DNA from: Shewanella polaris | GTDB lineage: Bacteria; Pseudomonadota; Gammaproteobacteria; Enterobacterales; Shewanellaceae | Length of the DNA: 64,000 bases | NCBI RefSeq assembly: GCF_006385555.1 | Contig: NZ_CP041036.1 | Span: forward strand, 3,720,001-3,784,000 | Reading direction: 5' to 3' | Shown: in pieces, positions 18,224-28,342 of the stretch | Numbering within the stretch: the first letter of the stretch is position 1 | Layout: the number at the start of each line of letters is the position of its first letter | Program-made: the position numbers and the translations under genes | The notes under the pieces: model-generated | Seen by the model: the letters and a program-made list of their open reading frames with translations, nothing else | What the model was told of the DNA's origin: nothing | The model's database searches: none

Positions 18224-18606
18224 GTTTATCGCATAAAATCAACAGAGTGCAGGGTGTACATACCGGTACAAAATAATGCTTTGTGATATTGGTAGGAAAA
18301 ACCAACAATGTATGCCAAGTTTTGGCAACATTCATGACAGCATACCGTATAACATCTTTATCATGCTTGAATAAAACTGGAAATGTAAGCGTTAACAAAA
18401 ATAATCCTAAAGCAAGGTAACCCAAGGCACTTGTTATAGTGTATTAGCTCCGATGCATTAACACTAATAAGTAAAAACCAGTAATCGACAATAAACAGAC
18501 ACATCTTATGAGTCTAATCTCCGTGACATAGGCGGCTATAGATTGGTTTTTAAATTACGATTTAGCTTATTACCTATAACTAACATTATATAACTAGCAT
18601 GATAAA
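18224..18606. other. Divergent intergenic region, Nudix/GGDEF genes
   Basis: Promoters for both neighbours must lie here. No convincing gene or repeat was seen; open frames present lack ribosome sites and family features. Confidence 0.4.
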
Positions 18607-19845
18607 ATGCTATTGACGATCTCCCCCTCATTATGTGAGCGGATAAACTACGGATTAGATTTTATGCTGAAATTTTGGTACAAAGAATTCTCTCAATATC
18701 CGCCTGATCATCCGGATTACTGGCGCATCCGGTTTATTGGTCACTCACTGCTAATTACAACTATATACTTCGCCATTCTCACTGTAATCAATTTAGTGTA
18801 TTTTTCAGGATCCATGTACGCATTGTTAGATGCTTTTGGCTTGGTACTTTCTCTGGGAATTTACTACCGATTTTGCCAAACAGGACATGTAAAGATAACC
18901 GCTTGGGCTACCACTCTCATGCTAACGAGTTTAATCATGTTGTTTGTGATTTCAACCAAGGGTTATGTCCATTCACTCCTATGGGCAACCCTAATTCCGC
19001 CGTTTTGTTTTTTTCTTATCGGTCGAACATGGGGCACATATATTTCATCCCTGTGCTTTAGCATATGTGTTTTTATGGTTTACCTGCAAACGAAAGACCC
19101 CCAACAGGTTACGTTTGGAATTGGTGCATTACTTAACGTGATTGAAGTGTGTATTGCGCAAATTTTGTTATTTAGATTTTATGAGAAAACACGTTTCTCT
19201 GCCTATCAAAAACTGGCAATACGTAATTTAGAAATTCAAAAAATGGCTGAAATAGACAAACTTACTGGATTATATAACCGTGAAAAACTTGATGAAGTAC
19301 TCAACACGTTATTAACCACATCAGCGGCAAATACCGATACAATCAACCCCTTGATTGACACAGAAGATGCCTCTTCTTCAATGGCAATTGGTCAACTTTT
19401 TAATGGCAACATAATAGATAAAAAGATATCAACAAAGCCTGATCTGTCGTCTCCTAGCCTGCATCCTATTTCGATTGTTATTATCGACATCGATCATTTT
19501 AAGCGAATTAATGACAATCACGGTCATTTGGTCGGCGATAAAGTATTGTGTGAACTGGCACAATTACTTCAAAGTAAAATGCGTAATGATGACTTATTAA
19601 CGCGGTGGGGAGGAGAAGAGTTTGTGATTATTTTACCTAACACATCGTTGGCAGATGCCACCGAATTAACGGAAAGATTACGGTTTTATATTGCCAAGCA
19701 AAACATTCAAAATATGGCGCTTACAATCAGTTTAGGTGTCACTCAATATTGCCCGGAAGACAATGCCCACAGTCTGTTAGAACGAGCCGACAAAGCCTTA
19801 TATCAGGCAAAATCACAAGGACGAAATTGTGTTGCTGTAGCCTAA
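18607..19845 (+). CDS. Membrane GGDEF diguanylate cyclase
   Basis: 412 residues. The N-terminal half has about six membrane segments (residues 48-195) without a recognised sensor family. The GGDEF domain begins DKLTGLYNRE (about 218) and carries GGEEF at 335-339, so c-di-GMP synthesis is expected. Between the NRE motif and DIDHFKRIND is an insertion of roughly 40 residues, rich in Ser, Thr and Asp. ATG at 18664 would give a start nearer to the conserved part. It appears to be a single gene. Confidence 0.85.
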   Translation: MLLTISPSLCERINYGLDFMLKFWYKEFSQYPPDHPDYWRIRFIGHSLLITTIYFAILTVINLVYFSGSMYALLDAFGLVLSLGIYYRFCQTGHVKITAWATTLMLTSLIMLFVISTKGYVHSLLWATLIPPFCFFLIGRTWGTYISSLCFSICVFMVYLQTKDPQQVTFGIGALLNVIEVCIAQILLFRFYEKTRFSAYQKLAIRNLEIQKMAEIDKLTGLYNREKLDEVLNTLLTTSAANTDTINPLIDTEDASSSMAIGQLFNGNIIDKKISTKPDLSSPSLHPISIVIIDIDHFKRINDNHGHLVGDKVLCELAQLLQSKMRNDDLLTRWGGEEFVIILPNTSLADATELTERLRFYIAKQNIQNMALTISLGVTQYCPEDNAHSLLERADKALYQAKSQGRNCVAVA

Positions 19846-19902
19846 AATATACCACACCAGAACTCAACGTCATGCAGTGGTATCAGTCAGTTAGGTTTAT
19901 AT

Positions 19903-21138
19903 CTAATCTAACCTAACAAGTTCGCTATCAGGTATTTTTGCAGCATAATGTTTACCATTAATGCGCTCAATAATTTGCGTCGCTGTTAAATCATGCACAA
20001 CATTTATCACGGTTGAAGCAGCATCCGTTATCGCACCAATCACCACTAAAATGGGGATCACTTCCATTGGCAGCCCTAGGGTGGTGACAATAAAAATTTC
20101 ACCTAAAAATGCCCCACCTGGCACACCACCAATAACAAATGCCGATAACACCGAAATCAAAATGGTCAGCATAAATACGTCTGTCGTAAAGTCTAACCCT
20201 AGCAAAGAATAAATGAACACTATCTTTAACGCCGTTATCGCAGCGGCACCACCTTTGTTTAGATTAACCAGCAGTGGCAAACTAATCTCGGCAATTTGTT
20301 CATTTAGCCCCATTTTCGCGGCGCTACTAATCGTCACGGGTAAGGACGCTAATGACGAACTGGTCCCTAATGCAGTCACTGCAGGTTCGAGCATATGTTG
20401 CCAAAACAACTTAACGCCTTTTACACCACCACCAATCCAAGCATATAAGGTGGATCCTAAAGTAAGATACAACGCCATGGCGACAAAAAACAGCCCCACA
20501 GCACGAGCAAACGTGCCCATCAGTTCCGAGTCTTGACTGGCCATTGTGGCTGCAAAATAAGCACCAAGGCCGATGGGAGCCACATGCATTAGGATTGATA
20601 TCACTTTCATGATGACAGTATTTAAACTGTCTAGCATCCGGCTGACTCTCTGGCCATCTTCACCAGACTGACCAATCGCCACCCCACTAATTACTGACAT
20701 AATAATTAAGGCTAAAATATTGGATTTAGATAATAAACCAACAAAATCATTGGTGGTTAATAAGCTGACAAAATCCATACTGCCTGAAGTAGCTTCAACA
20801 CTATTGGCTAAGTCTAATGTCACCCCTTGTGCTGGATCATAAGCTAACGCTAGCAATACCACACCTACCGAAGGGATAATGGCCATCACAATTGACACGC
20901 CCATTATCGATACCAATATCGCACCCAATTTTTTTAAATCTGTCATGTGGGCAATTGATGACATCACACTTACTGCCACCAATGGCACGATAATCATAAA
21001 CAGTAAATTAAGAAATATCTGTCCTATTGGTTTAAGTTTGATGGCCCATTCAGGAAATAGCCCACCAAACAAACCGCCAACTAAGAGGGCGCTAAGTAAA
21101 ATAATGGACGAACGATAAGCACGTAGACTGCTCAACAT
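19903..21138 (-). CDS. Dicarboxylate/amino acid:cation symporter (DAACS family)
   Basis: 411 residues, polytopic. GTSSSLASLPVT is the serine-rich reentrant loop of GltP/DctA/SstT-type carriers, LLVNLNKGGAAAI replaces the usual NMDGTA-type segment, and GGVPGGAF and DAASTVINVVHD mark the second reentrant region and the final helix. It uses an ion gradient to import acidic amino acids, C4-dicarboxylates or small amino acids. The changed NMDGTA segment argues against plain aspartate/C4 specificity. Monocistronic. Confidence 0.85.
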   Translation of the reverse strand: MLSSLRAYRSSIILLSALLVGGLFGGLFPEWAIKLKPIGQIFLNLLFMIIVPLVAVSVMSSIAHMTDLKKLGAILVSIMGVSIVMAIIPSVGVVLLALAYDPAQGVTLDLANSVEATSGSMDFVSLLTTNDFVGLLSKSNILALIIMSVISGVAIGQSGEDGQRVSRMLDSLNTVIMKVISILMHVAPIGLGAYFAATMASQDSELMGTFARAVGLFFVAMALYLTLGSTLYAWIGGGVKGVKLFWQHMLEPAVTALGTSSSLASLPVTISSAAKMGLNEQIAEISLPLLVNLNKGGAAAITALKIVFIYSLLGLDFTTDVFMLTILISVLSAFVIGGVPGGAFLGEIFIVTTLGLPMEVIPILVVIGAITDAASTVINVVHDLTATQIIERINGKHYAAKIPDSELVRLD

Positions 21139-21513
21139 ATAATTTCCTAAAGACAGTTAGACAAAAAATGAGCAATGCCATGTACAGGATTCAGTAATAA
21201 AAAGTGCACATGGAACAACAAGTTGTACAGCTACAAAATATCACACATGACCAATGTGATACTAATCACAAAAATTCACTTAGCTTAATCATTTACGTAA
21301 ATTCCAATAATGAGATTTTCAGACTATCGAACAACCATAGACTTTATTTCTGTGCCAGACACTTATCTCATGGAATAGGCAAAATCAAACTGAGTAATAC
21401 TTTGCATCACATCTTGGTCATCGTCACGATATATTCAAGTTAACTGAATATCCATAGTTCAGCTAACTTGGAGGATAAATTCACGTGATCGACAAGACTT
21501 CTTATTGAGTGAC
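21139..21513. other. Intergenic region upstream of the symporter gene
   Basis: Holds the leftward symporter promoter. A 79-codon open frame here has no ribosome site and no recognisable features. Nothing else seen. Confidence 0.4.
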
Positions 21514-21515
21514 TA

Positions 21516-21793
21516 GGGCCTGTTAACCTTTGCTGGTTAAATTTTGTTCGAGATAAAAACGTTTTAATCGAGGCGAGTGAATTGCTGCCTAACAATCTAA
21601 GCTGCTATCACGTCAAAAAGATACTCTCAACAAAGAGTAAAACGTTTTTAGCCGAACCCTTCGGGCAGCGTTTGTTGGTCATTTTTACTGTGTTATCGAC
21701 TTTTTATGTAGAATAACTACACCACAAAGTCTCTTCCTTGTACAAATGACCAAAAATTCACTGCAAAAACAACCTTGAAAGAACAACAGGCCC
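21516..21793. repeat. MITE-like element with GGGCCTGTT terminal inverted repeats
   Basis: 278 bases bounded by GGGCCTGTT and AACAGGCCC; the ends share GGGCCTGTT-N3-CTTT. Both sides are flanked by TA (21514-21515 and 21794-21795), as for TA-targeting elements of the IS630/Tc1-mariner kind. No transposase gene is inside, so movement would need one in trans. It sits in a non-coding gap. One end also occurs alone at 286-303. Confidence 0.65.
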
Positions 21794-21852
21794 TAAGACA
21801 CGAGTTTATAGGTAGCAGTGATATGTACAACACCTTTAATCTCCGGTAAAAA

Positions 21853-21887
21853 AATACCAATGTTGCGTTAACACAAACATTGGTATT
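21853..21887 (-). terminator. Terminator of the AhpD-like gene
   Basis: Perfect 12-bp stem AATACCAATGTT/AACATTGGTATT with an 11-base loop, followed on the minus strand by a run of T. Confidence 0.85.
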
Positions 21888-21931
21888 GGGGAGTAATTAC
21901 TGCCGCTTGCAATAATTAGCAAGCTGTCATA

Positions 21932-22474
21932 TTACCAAGCAAACTTTTTAAATACATCATCAACGGGTGTTTTGGCAACATGGTTAGTGTAGTTACTGAT
22001 CACTTTTTGCGATAAGCCTAAAATGATTTCTAGCACTTGCTGCTGGCCGTACCCTGCAGCATAAAATGTCTCTAATTCAGTTTCTGAAATATTACCACGG
22101 TTGCGTACAATGCTTAATGTTGCTTCGTGCAATGCTTGTAACTTAGCCGTAGGCATAGCAGTCTTGTTACGCAGAGCTTCAGTTATAGCAGGGTCTACTT
22201 TCATTGAATGTGCAATACCTGTATGCGCTGGCACACAGTAGGTACATTCATGTTCAACATTAATAGTTTGCCATACTACTGTTAACTCTTCAGCATCAAA
22301 TGATGTCTCTGTAAATAATTGATGTAACTGTTGGTAAGCTTTGAGTGTACTTGGAGACTCAGCTAATACGGCAAACAAATTAGGTACCATACCCATTTGT
22401 TTTTTAGCGCCTTCAAGAATTGCTTTGCTTTCTTCTGGTGCACTTTCAAAAGTGTGAATAGTAAATGAAGTCAT
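21932..22474 (-). CDS. Carboxymuconolactone decarboxylase / AhpD-like protein
   Basis: 180 residues. EHECTYCVPAHTGIA (about 75-89) carries the CxxC and downstream His of AhpD-like peroxidase-related proteins, in which the two cysteines reduce peroxides or act in thiol exchange. The N-terminal MGMVPNLFAVLAESP and the C-terminal segment are typical of this subfamily. Monocistronic; a role in peroxide or thiol stress is inferred from the family. Confidence 0.8.
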   Translation of the reverse strand: MTSFTIHTFESAPEESKAILEGAKKQMGMVPNLFAVLAESPSTLKAYQQLHQLFTETSFDAEELTVVWQTINVEHECTYCVPAHTGIAHSMKVDPAITEALRNKTAMPTAKLQALHEATLSIVRNRGNISETELETFYAAGYGQQQVLEIILGLSQKVISNYTNHVAKTPVDDVFKKFAW

Positions 22475-22809
22475 AATATACTCTCGTTTAGATTAATAAA
22501 TTTGCATACGTTTCGTGTCTAATTGAGGTAACTATAAATGAATTTGAGCATTCGTTCAAATTAATTTGAATGATTGTTCAAAACAATTTAATTATTAAAG
22601 CGTAAAATATAAAATATGCTTAAAAATCAGGTTGATGAAATATTTTTCAAATGAACACTAAATAATGCTGTCAGCCGAAACTTATATTTTTGTCACATTT
22701 TAAAACCCATTTTTAACTGCACTCTAGGTAATAATAAGACTTATTGGTCATACTTATCATCATTCAGTTCAATGCTATTAACACCATCAGAGCTCGCACT
22801 ACAGAATAG
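22475..22809. other. Intergenic region
   Basis: Very AT-rich; promoter of the leftward AhpD-like gene expected at its left side. No gene, terminator or repeat was recognised. Confidence 0.4.
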
Positions 22810-23979
22810 CTACACGCCATATAATGTCACTACCACAGCACCGCCTAATCCGACATTGTGTTGCAACGCTAATTTGGCGTTATCCACTTGTCTACTCCCG
22901 GCCTGGCCGCGTAAATGCCAGGTTAATTCAGTACATTGTGCCAGCCCTGTTGCACCAATGGGGTGGCCTTTAGACATCAGCCCACCCGAAGGTCCAATGA
23001 CAAATTGACCACCATAAGTGTTGTCACCATTGGCAATCAATTCAGCGGCACCGCCCTCAGGGCAAAGGCCCAACGCCTCGTAAGTAATCACTTCATTTGG
23101 GGTAAAACAATCATGTAACTCAATCACATCGATATCATTTGGACCAATCCCTGCCTCGCAGTAAACTTGTTCGGCAGCCTGTTGCGTCATGTCTTTACCA
23201 ACGGCATAGATTGGGTCTTGCCACGATTGCTCGGTATCTGTTGCCATTGCCTGCGCAATAATATGTACTTTAGAGGTAATACCATGTTTCCTGGCAAACG
23301 GTTCACTGCACACAATCGTTGCTGCTGCGCCACAAGTAGGTGGGCATGCCATAAGTCGAGTTAAATAATGATCATAAATAACTTTATCATCAAGCACTTG
23401 TTGGTAAGTTAATGGTTTTGAAAACATCGAATATGGATTTTGTAATGCATGACGACGCGATTTTTCTGCCACCTTGGCAAAGATATCGGCGCCTACATGA
23501 TACTTATCCATATAATGTCGACCTGCAGCACCAAAAGCACGTAATGCAATCGGGCCTTGCGGGGCATTAAACTGTTTTAACACTGGCTCAATCCGCTCAA
23601 AAGGGTTTTCTCTATCAGTCCAATGTGATCCCAATGCACCAGGCTGCATTTCTTCGAATCCAAATGCTAACGCGCAATCAACTTGTCCTGACAATATTGC
23701 TTGGCGCGCTAGAAATAACGCTGTCGAGCCGCTAGAACAATTATTATTAACATTGATAATTGGAATACCGCTTTGGATCACATCGTAAAATGCATGCTGT
23801 GCACAGGTGCTGTCACCATAGATATATGCACCATAAGCTTGCTGAATCAATTTTGCTTCAAGCCCTGCATCAGTTAATGCCAACTTAATCGCTTTAGCCG
23901 CCATCGCGCGGTAGGGTTCATGATTACCCGGTTTGCAAAAAGGGATCATCCCAACCCCCGCTACTCTTACCAATGTCAT
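22810..23979 (-). CDS. SCP2-type thiolase / lipid-transfer thiolase-like protein
   Basis: 389 residues, thiolase fold. The acyl-accepting Cys lies in NNNCSSGSTAL (about 80-90), the HDCFTPNE motif replaces the NEAF segment of normal thiolases, and GHPIGATGLAQ holds the second catalytic His. This pattern is that of SCP-x/lipid-transfer acetyl-CoA acetyltransferases that cleave or form 3-ketoacyl-CoA. The substrate is unknown. It is not in an operon with other beta-oxidation genes here. Confidence 0.85.
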   Translation of the reverse strand: MTLVRVAGVGMIPFCKPGNHEPYRAMAAKAIKLALTDAGLEAKLIQQAYGAYIYGDSTCAQHAFYDVIQSGIPIINVNNNCSSGSTALFLARQAILSGQVDCALAFGFEEMQPGALGSHWTDRENPFERIEPVLKQFNAPQGPIALRAFGAAGRHYMDKYHVGADIFAKVAEKSRRHALQNPYSMFSKPLTYQQVLDDKVIYDHYLTRLMACPPTCGAAATIVCSEPFARKHGITSKVHIIAQAMATDTEQSWQDPIYAVGKDMTQQAAEQVYCEAGIGPNDIDVIELHDCFTPNEVITYEALGLCPEGGAAELIANGDNTYGGQFVIGPSGGLMSKGHPIGATGLAQCTELTWHLRGQAGSRQVDNAKLALQHNVGLGGAVVVTLYGV

Positions 23980-24360
23980 ATTATTCCCGTTATTAAGTTT
24001 GTCATTTCTAGTTTTTGTTAATAGAACGTGGGATATTCACAGATTATGCGCCCTACTTTACTTGAACAATATTATCTTAATAGCAACTGTTAACATAAAG
24101 TTAATTCACACCGTGTACAACGCACCAAAGAAAAGCGCAAGCGCACCAATATAGGACGCAAATACCTAAAACCTCAATTGTCACCATCATTCCCTGTGTT
24201 GGCTTAATTTTCAATTGCACTAACATCGAACATTTACGAGATCATTTCAGCAACATTTTCATGAGTTTGCACCAAACAGGTTCAAAAAGTGATAGCAAAG
24301 TAACGATTTAGGAATGACTTTTGCTTTATAACAGTATGAATTGTAGAAGAGAATCGCTTT
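23980..24360. other. Divergent region between thiolase and amt genes
   Basis: Should carry promoters of both genes. A sigma-54 promoter, common for amt genes, was looked for: the closest match has 14 rather than 10 bases between GG and GC, so it is not supported. No glnK gene is present. Confidence 0.4.
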
Positions 24361-25575
24361 GTGGGTACTGAAATGAATAATATTAGTGATGCTATTGGCG
24401 TTATTGCACAAAGTGCAGACACCCTGTTTATCTTACTTGGTGCAATTATGGTTTTAGCCATGCACGCTGGCTTTGCATTTTTAGAAATGGGCACGGTAAG
24501 ACATAAAAACCAAGTCAACGCCTTAGTGAAAATTCTGACTGACTTTGCTTTTTCTGCCATGGCCTACTTTGTCATTGGCTACCAAATAGCTTATGGCAAC
24601 CACTTCTTTGTCAGCGCAGAAAGCTTGGCCACCGATAATGGCTATCAACTGGTTAAATTTTTCTTTTTACTGACCTTTGCAGCAGCCATTCCAGCAATAG
24701 TATCTGGTGGTATTGCAGAACGCGGCAGCTTTAGACCTTTTTTACTGGCATCGGCATTAATTGTTGCCTTCATATACCCTTTGTTTGAGGGGATTATGTG
24801 GAATGGTAACTTTGGTTTTCAGGCGTGGCTAGAAAGCCAATTTGGCTCCCAATTTCATGATTTTGCCGGTTCTGTTGTAGTACATGCCATGGGTGGTTGG
24901 TTAGCTTTAGTCGCCATCTATTTATTAGGCCCACGACGCGGTCGTAAACCTGGTATTGCGTTTGCTCCATCGAACATCCCGTTTCTTGCACTAGGCTCTT
25001 GGGTGCTTATTGTCGGTTGGTTTGGTTTTAATGTCATGTCAGCTCAAACCCTCGACGGCATTAGCGGCTTAGTTGCGGTGAACAGTTTAATGGCTATGGT
25101 CGGCGGTACTATTGTGGCGCTTGTTGCCGGTAAAAATGACCCTGGTTTTATTCATAACGGCCCTCTTGCTGGTTTAGTGGCCGTGTGTGCGGGTTCTGAC
25201 TTAATGCATCCTGTTGGTGCATTTATTGTTGGTGGAGTGGCCGGTGGATTATTTGTATGGGTTTACACCAAGTTACAGCGTAGCAATAAGATAGATGATG
25301 TACTCGGTGTATGGCCATTACACGGCTTATGCGGTGTATGGGGCGGTATTGCTGCGGGGATTTTTGGTCAACAAGCCTTAGGCGGTCTTGGCGGAGTCAG
25401 CTTTTTGTCGCAACTCATTGGTAGTATTGCCGGGGTAGCGGTTGCATTAATTGGCGGTATGATCGTTTATGGTTTAGTTAATAAAATATCAAGTTTACGC
25501 TTAAGCCAAGAAGATGAGTTTATTGGCGCGGATTTAGCAATTCACAAAATTGGTTCAACCAATTCAGACAAGTAG
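24361..25575 (+). CDS. amt: Ammonium transporter, Amt family
   Basis: About 404 residues with 11 predicted membrane helices. DFAGSVVVHAMGG gives the pore Asp and first pore His, and PLHGLCGVWGG gives the second His of the twin-His pore that passes ammonium. AFLEMGTVRHKN is the usual first-helix signature. The GTG at 24361 and ATG at 24373 are both possible starts; ATG gives MNNISDAIG. Unlike many amt genes it has no adjacent glnK. Confidence 0.9.
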   Translation: MGTEMNNISDAIGVIAQSADTLFILLGAIMVLAMHAGFAFLEMGTVRHKNQVNALVKILTDFAFSAMAYFVIGYQIAYGNHFFVSAESLATDNGYQLVKFFFLLTFAAAIPAIVSGGIAERGSFRPFLLASALIVAFIYPLFEGIMWNGNFGFQAWLESQFGSQFHDFAGSVVVHAMGGWLALVAIYLLGPRRGRKPGIAFAPSNIPFLALGSWVLIVGWFGFNVMSAQTLDGISGLVAVNSLMAMVGGTIVALVAGKNDPGFIHNGPLAGLVAVCAGSDLMHPVGAFIVGGVAGGLFVWVYTKLQRSNKIDDVLGVWPLHGLCGVWGGIAAGIFGQQALGGLGGVSFLSQLIGSIAGVAVALIGGMIVYGLVNKISSLRLSQEDEFIGADLAIHKIGSTNSDK

Positions 25576-25620
25576 CTGAATGAATTAATATCGATAAATA
25601 AATTCTCAAAAATCTCCAGT

Positions 25621-25661
25621 AAACTAAGGGCAGGAAATGTATTTCTGCCCTTGTTTAGTTT
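25621..25661. terminator. Bidirectional terminator after amt
   Basis: AAGGGCAG and CTGCCCTT form the core of a long stem, extended by AAACTA/TAGTTT outside. It lies between the convergent amt and the small leftward gene. Confidence 0.8.
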
Positions 25662-25678
25662 ACCGATGATTTTGGAGG

Positions 25679-25927
25679 TTAATGCTTGGGTTTTACCCCA
25701 TTCTTCACCATATCCTTGCCGCTTTCAAAGATTTCAGCTGTAACTCCACGCGCCAATAACAACTTATGATTATCACCAAACACCGCAACAAAATGACTAC
25801 CATCAGCATTATTGGTTGCCAAGCCAACCCCAGCTACGCCCTCTAAGCCTAAACCACCCTTTTCGACTATCAACAAAAAACGCTCTAATTCAGCTAGATT
25901 GTCGATTACATCATTTTCAACATTCAT
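25679..25927 (-). CDS. Hypothetical protein (82 aa)
   Basis: A soluble small protein: an acidic helical N-terminus (ELERFLLIVEKGG), a glycine-rich middle (GVAGVGLATN) and a basic end. It has an ATG start and good codon use, and a terminator is shared with amt. I do not recognise a family. Its genomic position beside amt gives no firm hint of function. Confidence 0.5.
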   Translation of the reverse strand: MNVENDVIDNLAELERFLLIVEKGGLGLEGVAGVGLATNNADGSHFVAVFGDNHKLLLARGVTAEIFESGKDMVKNGVKPKH

Positions 25928-26354
25928 TTATACCCCCAATAGGTTTCATACCTAAGTAAGCGTTAACTTATTATTGAGAAGGATTATATCATTGTAAATT
26001 TATAAGGTACCACTGCATATCACCACAATAATTTTTTTACACTCCCTCCCGTAGCCCCTAACACCAACAATACCTACATTCTAGTTTGAAGCGGTAGTAT
26101 CATTCCAACTCATCAACAACAGCAAAACAAGAACAAATCAGACATACCAATTTACCGGACATACAACCAACCCAAAAGCACCTAACTAAAATACAGCGAT
26201 CATCATTGAGTTAAGAGCTAATAGGATCAAAATCGTACTTTTATCTACTTGCTAGTTTCTTCCACTAATACTGCACATCTTCTGCACTTTTTTTCGATAA
26301 CATCCTCGTAACGGTTTTACATTTGCAATTACCCCTTAATGCTAGGAGAGCCCA
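25928..26354. other. Divergent intergenic region before cotH-like gene
   Basis: Must hold promoters of both flanking genes. AGGAGA at about 26344, 6-7 bases before ATG 26355, is the ribosome site of the CotH gene. Nothing else recognised. Confidence 0.4.
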
Positions 26355-27863
26355 ATGTTTTCCATCAATAACTTACATAATACCCATCGGCTGTTTCGCC
26401 TGCCGATAATGCTATTACTTATCATCACATTTAGTTGTGTATTTATGCTCACTGGCTGTGGTAGTGACAGTGATAGCACTTCAGATGTCACTGAAACAGC
26501 CACCAGTACAGATACCGATACCGATACAAGTACAGATACAGATACAGATACCGAAGATGTAGTCACAGATGCGGATTTTGAAGCTACCGATTGGACAGAC
26601 GAAACTCACAGTAAAAATGTTGATCCTAACTTTACCGAAGTATTTAATGATACTGAAGTTAAACGATTCGATATCGTCGTGACTGAAGAGCGCTGGCAAA
26701 GCATGTTAGATGACATGACCGCAATCTATGGCGAGTTTGGTCGAACCTCATCAAATAGCTTAACTGATACTGATGAAGACCCTATTTTTGTACCTGCTGA
26801 AGTATTTTATAACGACATTGAATGGTATCGAGTGGGAATTCGCTTTAAAGGTAACTCATCACTGCAAACCAGTTGGCAACAAGGAATTTTAAAACTCGCC
26901 TTTAAACTCGATTTTGACGAATATGAAGATGATTACCCACAAATTAAAAATCAACGATTTTATGGCTTTAAAAAATTCAGTTTGAAAAACAACTTTAATG
27001 ACGAGTCAATGCTACGAGAAAAAGTCGCCGCAGATGTATTTAAAGATGCAGGTTTAGCTGTCTCTCATACCGGCTTTTACACCTTATATGTCGACCATGG
27101 TGATGGCCCAGAATATTTTGGTTTATATACCCTAGTTGAAGAAGTTGACGACACCTTAATTGATACTCAATTCTCTAGTGATGACGGTAACTTATATAAA
27201 CCTGAAGATGATGGCGCGACTTTTGTAGACGGTTCATTTAGCCAAGACGATTTTGAAAAGAAAACTAACGAAGACGACGAAGATTGGTCTGATATCCTTG
27301 CTCTATTCACAGCTTTACATGATGATGATACGGCCAGTAGCGACCCAGAAACATGGCGTGCAAATCTTGAAGCCGTATTTGATGTTGATGTATTTTTAAA
27401 ATATTTAGCCGTCAATGGCATTATTCAAAACTGGGATACTTACGGCATAATGCCACACAACTACTATTTATATAATAATCCTGAAACATCACAGCTGACA
27501 TGGATCCCATGGGACAACAACGAAGCCTTGCAAGACGGTAAACAAGGTGGCGCTTTAGCCTTAGATTTTTCTGATTTAAACTCTAATAGCTGGCCTCTCA
27601 TTGCAAAAATTTACGCAGATGATGAATACCGAGACCGCTACAACCAATATTTACTTGAAGTCATCGGTGATGCATTCGAAACCAATAAAATGCAAGCCAG
27701 CTACAATACATATTCAGCTCTTATTGCTCCATACGCCACCACAGAAGTATCAGGCTACAGTTTCTTAGAAAACAGTGATGATTTTTATGATGCTATCGAT
27801 GAGCTTTTAGAGCACGCCGAAGACAGAGCCACAGCGGTAGACAGTTACTTAGACAAACAATAG
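26355..27863 (+). CDS. CotH kinase-family lipoprotein
   Basis: 502 residues. Lipoprotein signal with lipobox LTGC (Cys35), then a Thr/Asp/Ser linker with TDTDTDT repeats (about 48-72). The CotH domain follows: VKRFDIVVTEERW, RFKGNSSLQTSW, FSLKNNFNDESMLREKVA, FGLYTLVEEVDD, NLYKPEDD, YYLYNN and WIPWDNNEAL, the last being the metal-binding region of this atypical kinase family. Bacterial spore CotH phosphorylates coat proteins; the role of these surface lipoproteins in Gram-negatives is unknown. Monocistronic. Confidence 0.85.
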   Translation: MFSINNLHNTHRLFRLPIMLLLIITFSCVFMLTGCGSDSDSTSDVTETATSTDTDTDTSTDTDTDTEDVVTDADFEATDWTDETHSKNVDPNFTEVFNDTEVKRFDIVVTEERWQSMLDDMTAIYGEFGRTSSNSLTDTDEDPIFVPAEVFYNDIEWYRVGIRFKGNSSLQTSWQQGILKLAFKLDFDEYEDDYPQIKNQRFYGFKKFSLKNNFNDESMLREKVAADVFKDAGLAVSHTGFYTLYVDHGDGPEYFGLYTLVEEVDDTLIDTQFSSDDGNLYKPEDDGATFVDGSFSQDDFEKKTNEDDEDWSDILALFTALHDDDTASSDPETWRANLEAVFDVDVFLKYLAVNGIIQNWDTYGIMPHNYYLYNNPETSQLTWIPWDNNEALQDGKQGGALALDFSDLNSNSWPLIAKIYADDEYRDRYNQYLLEVIGDAFETNKMQASYNTYSALIAPYATTEVSGYSFLENSDDFYDAIDELLEHAEDRATAVDSYLDKQ

Positions 27864-27929
27864 CTCAAAAAACAGCTCAAAAATTGTTTAAATAGAAAAC
27901 ACCTACAATCTAAGCTCTATGTAACAAAA

Positions 27930-27966
27930 AAAGGTCATTTATTACAACATAAATGGCCTTTTTTTA
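27930..27966 (+). terminator. Terminator of the cotH-like gene
   Basis: AAAGGTCATTTAT pairs with ATAAATGGCCTTT (one G-T pair), followed by T7. Confidence 0.85.
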
Positions 27967-28342
27967 TCTCTATAGTACGCAGTCACCTACGACTTATTCC
28001 TTAATATCATGCCCAAAATGAACAATGCCCCATCTACTTACCAATGATCACAGATGATAGAAATCACACTTAAAATAATAGACTTTCATGCATAAAACCC
28101 AAAATATTGCCTGAATGATAACTGCGTACAAAAAATTAATAATAAAATACAATTATTTAAATCAAATCAACATCGTCCAACCAATTAGAGTGGCCGTGAC
28201 TATAAATGTTCGTAAAACATACAAATTAATGCATAATCAACTATGATTAATTATTAGATGCATAAAGAAATAAACGTCTAAATAACTATCGGATTGTTTT
28301 TATACACAATTCAAGCAGTAAAAAGGAATTTACTAAGCTTTC
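27967..28342. other. Intergenic region before the second GGDEF-EAL gene
   Basis: AT-rich promoter region; AAGGAA at about 28322 is a likely ribosome site for one of the two adjacent ATG codons. Nothing else recognised. Confidence 0.4.

Noticed and set aside
18051..18425. 124-residue open frame on the minus strand
   Set aside because: Overlaps the Nudix gene in another frame, Cys-rich unnatural composition, no ribosome site.
21204..21443. 79-residue rightward open frame
   Set aside because: No ribosome site, unlikely composition (His/Asn-rich), in a promoter region.
24180..24230. Sigma-54-type promoter before amt
   Set aside because: Best match has 14 bases between GG and GC instead of 10.
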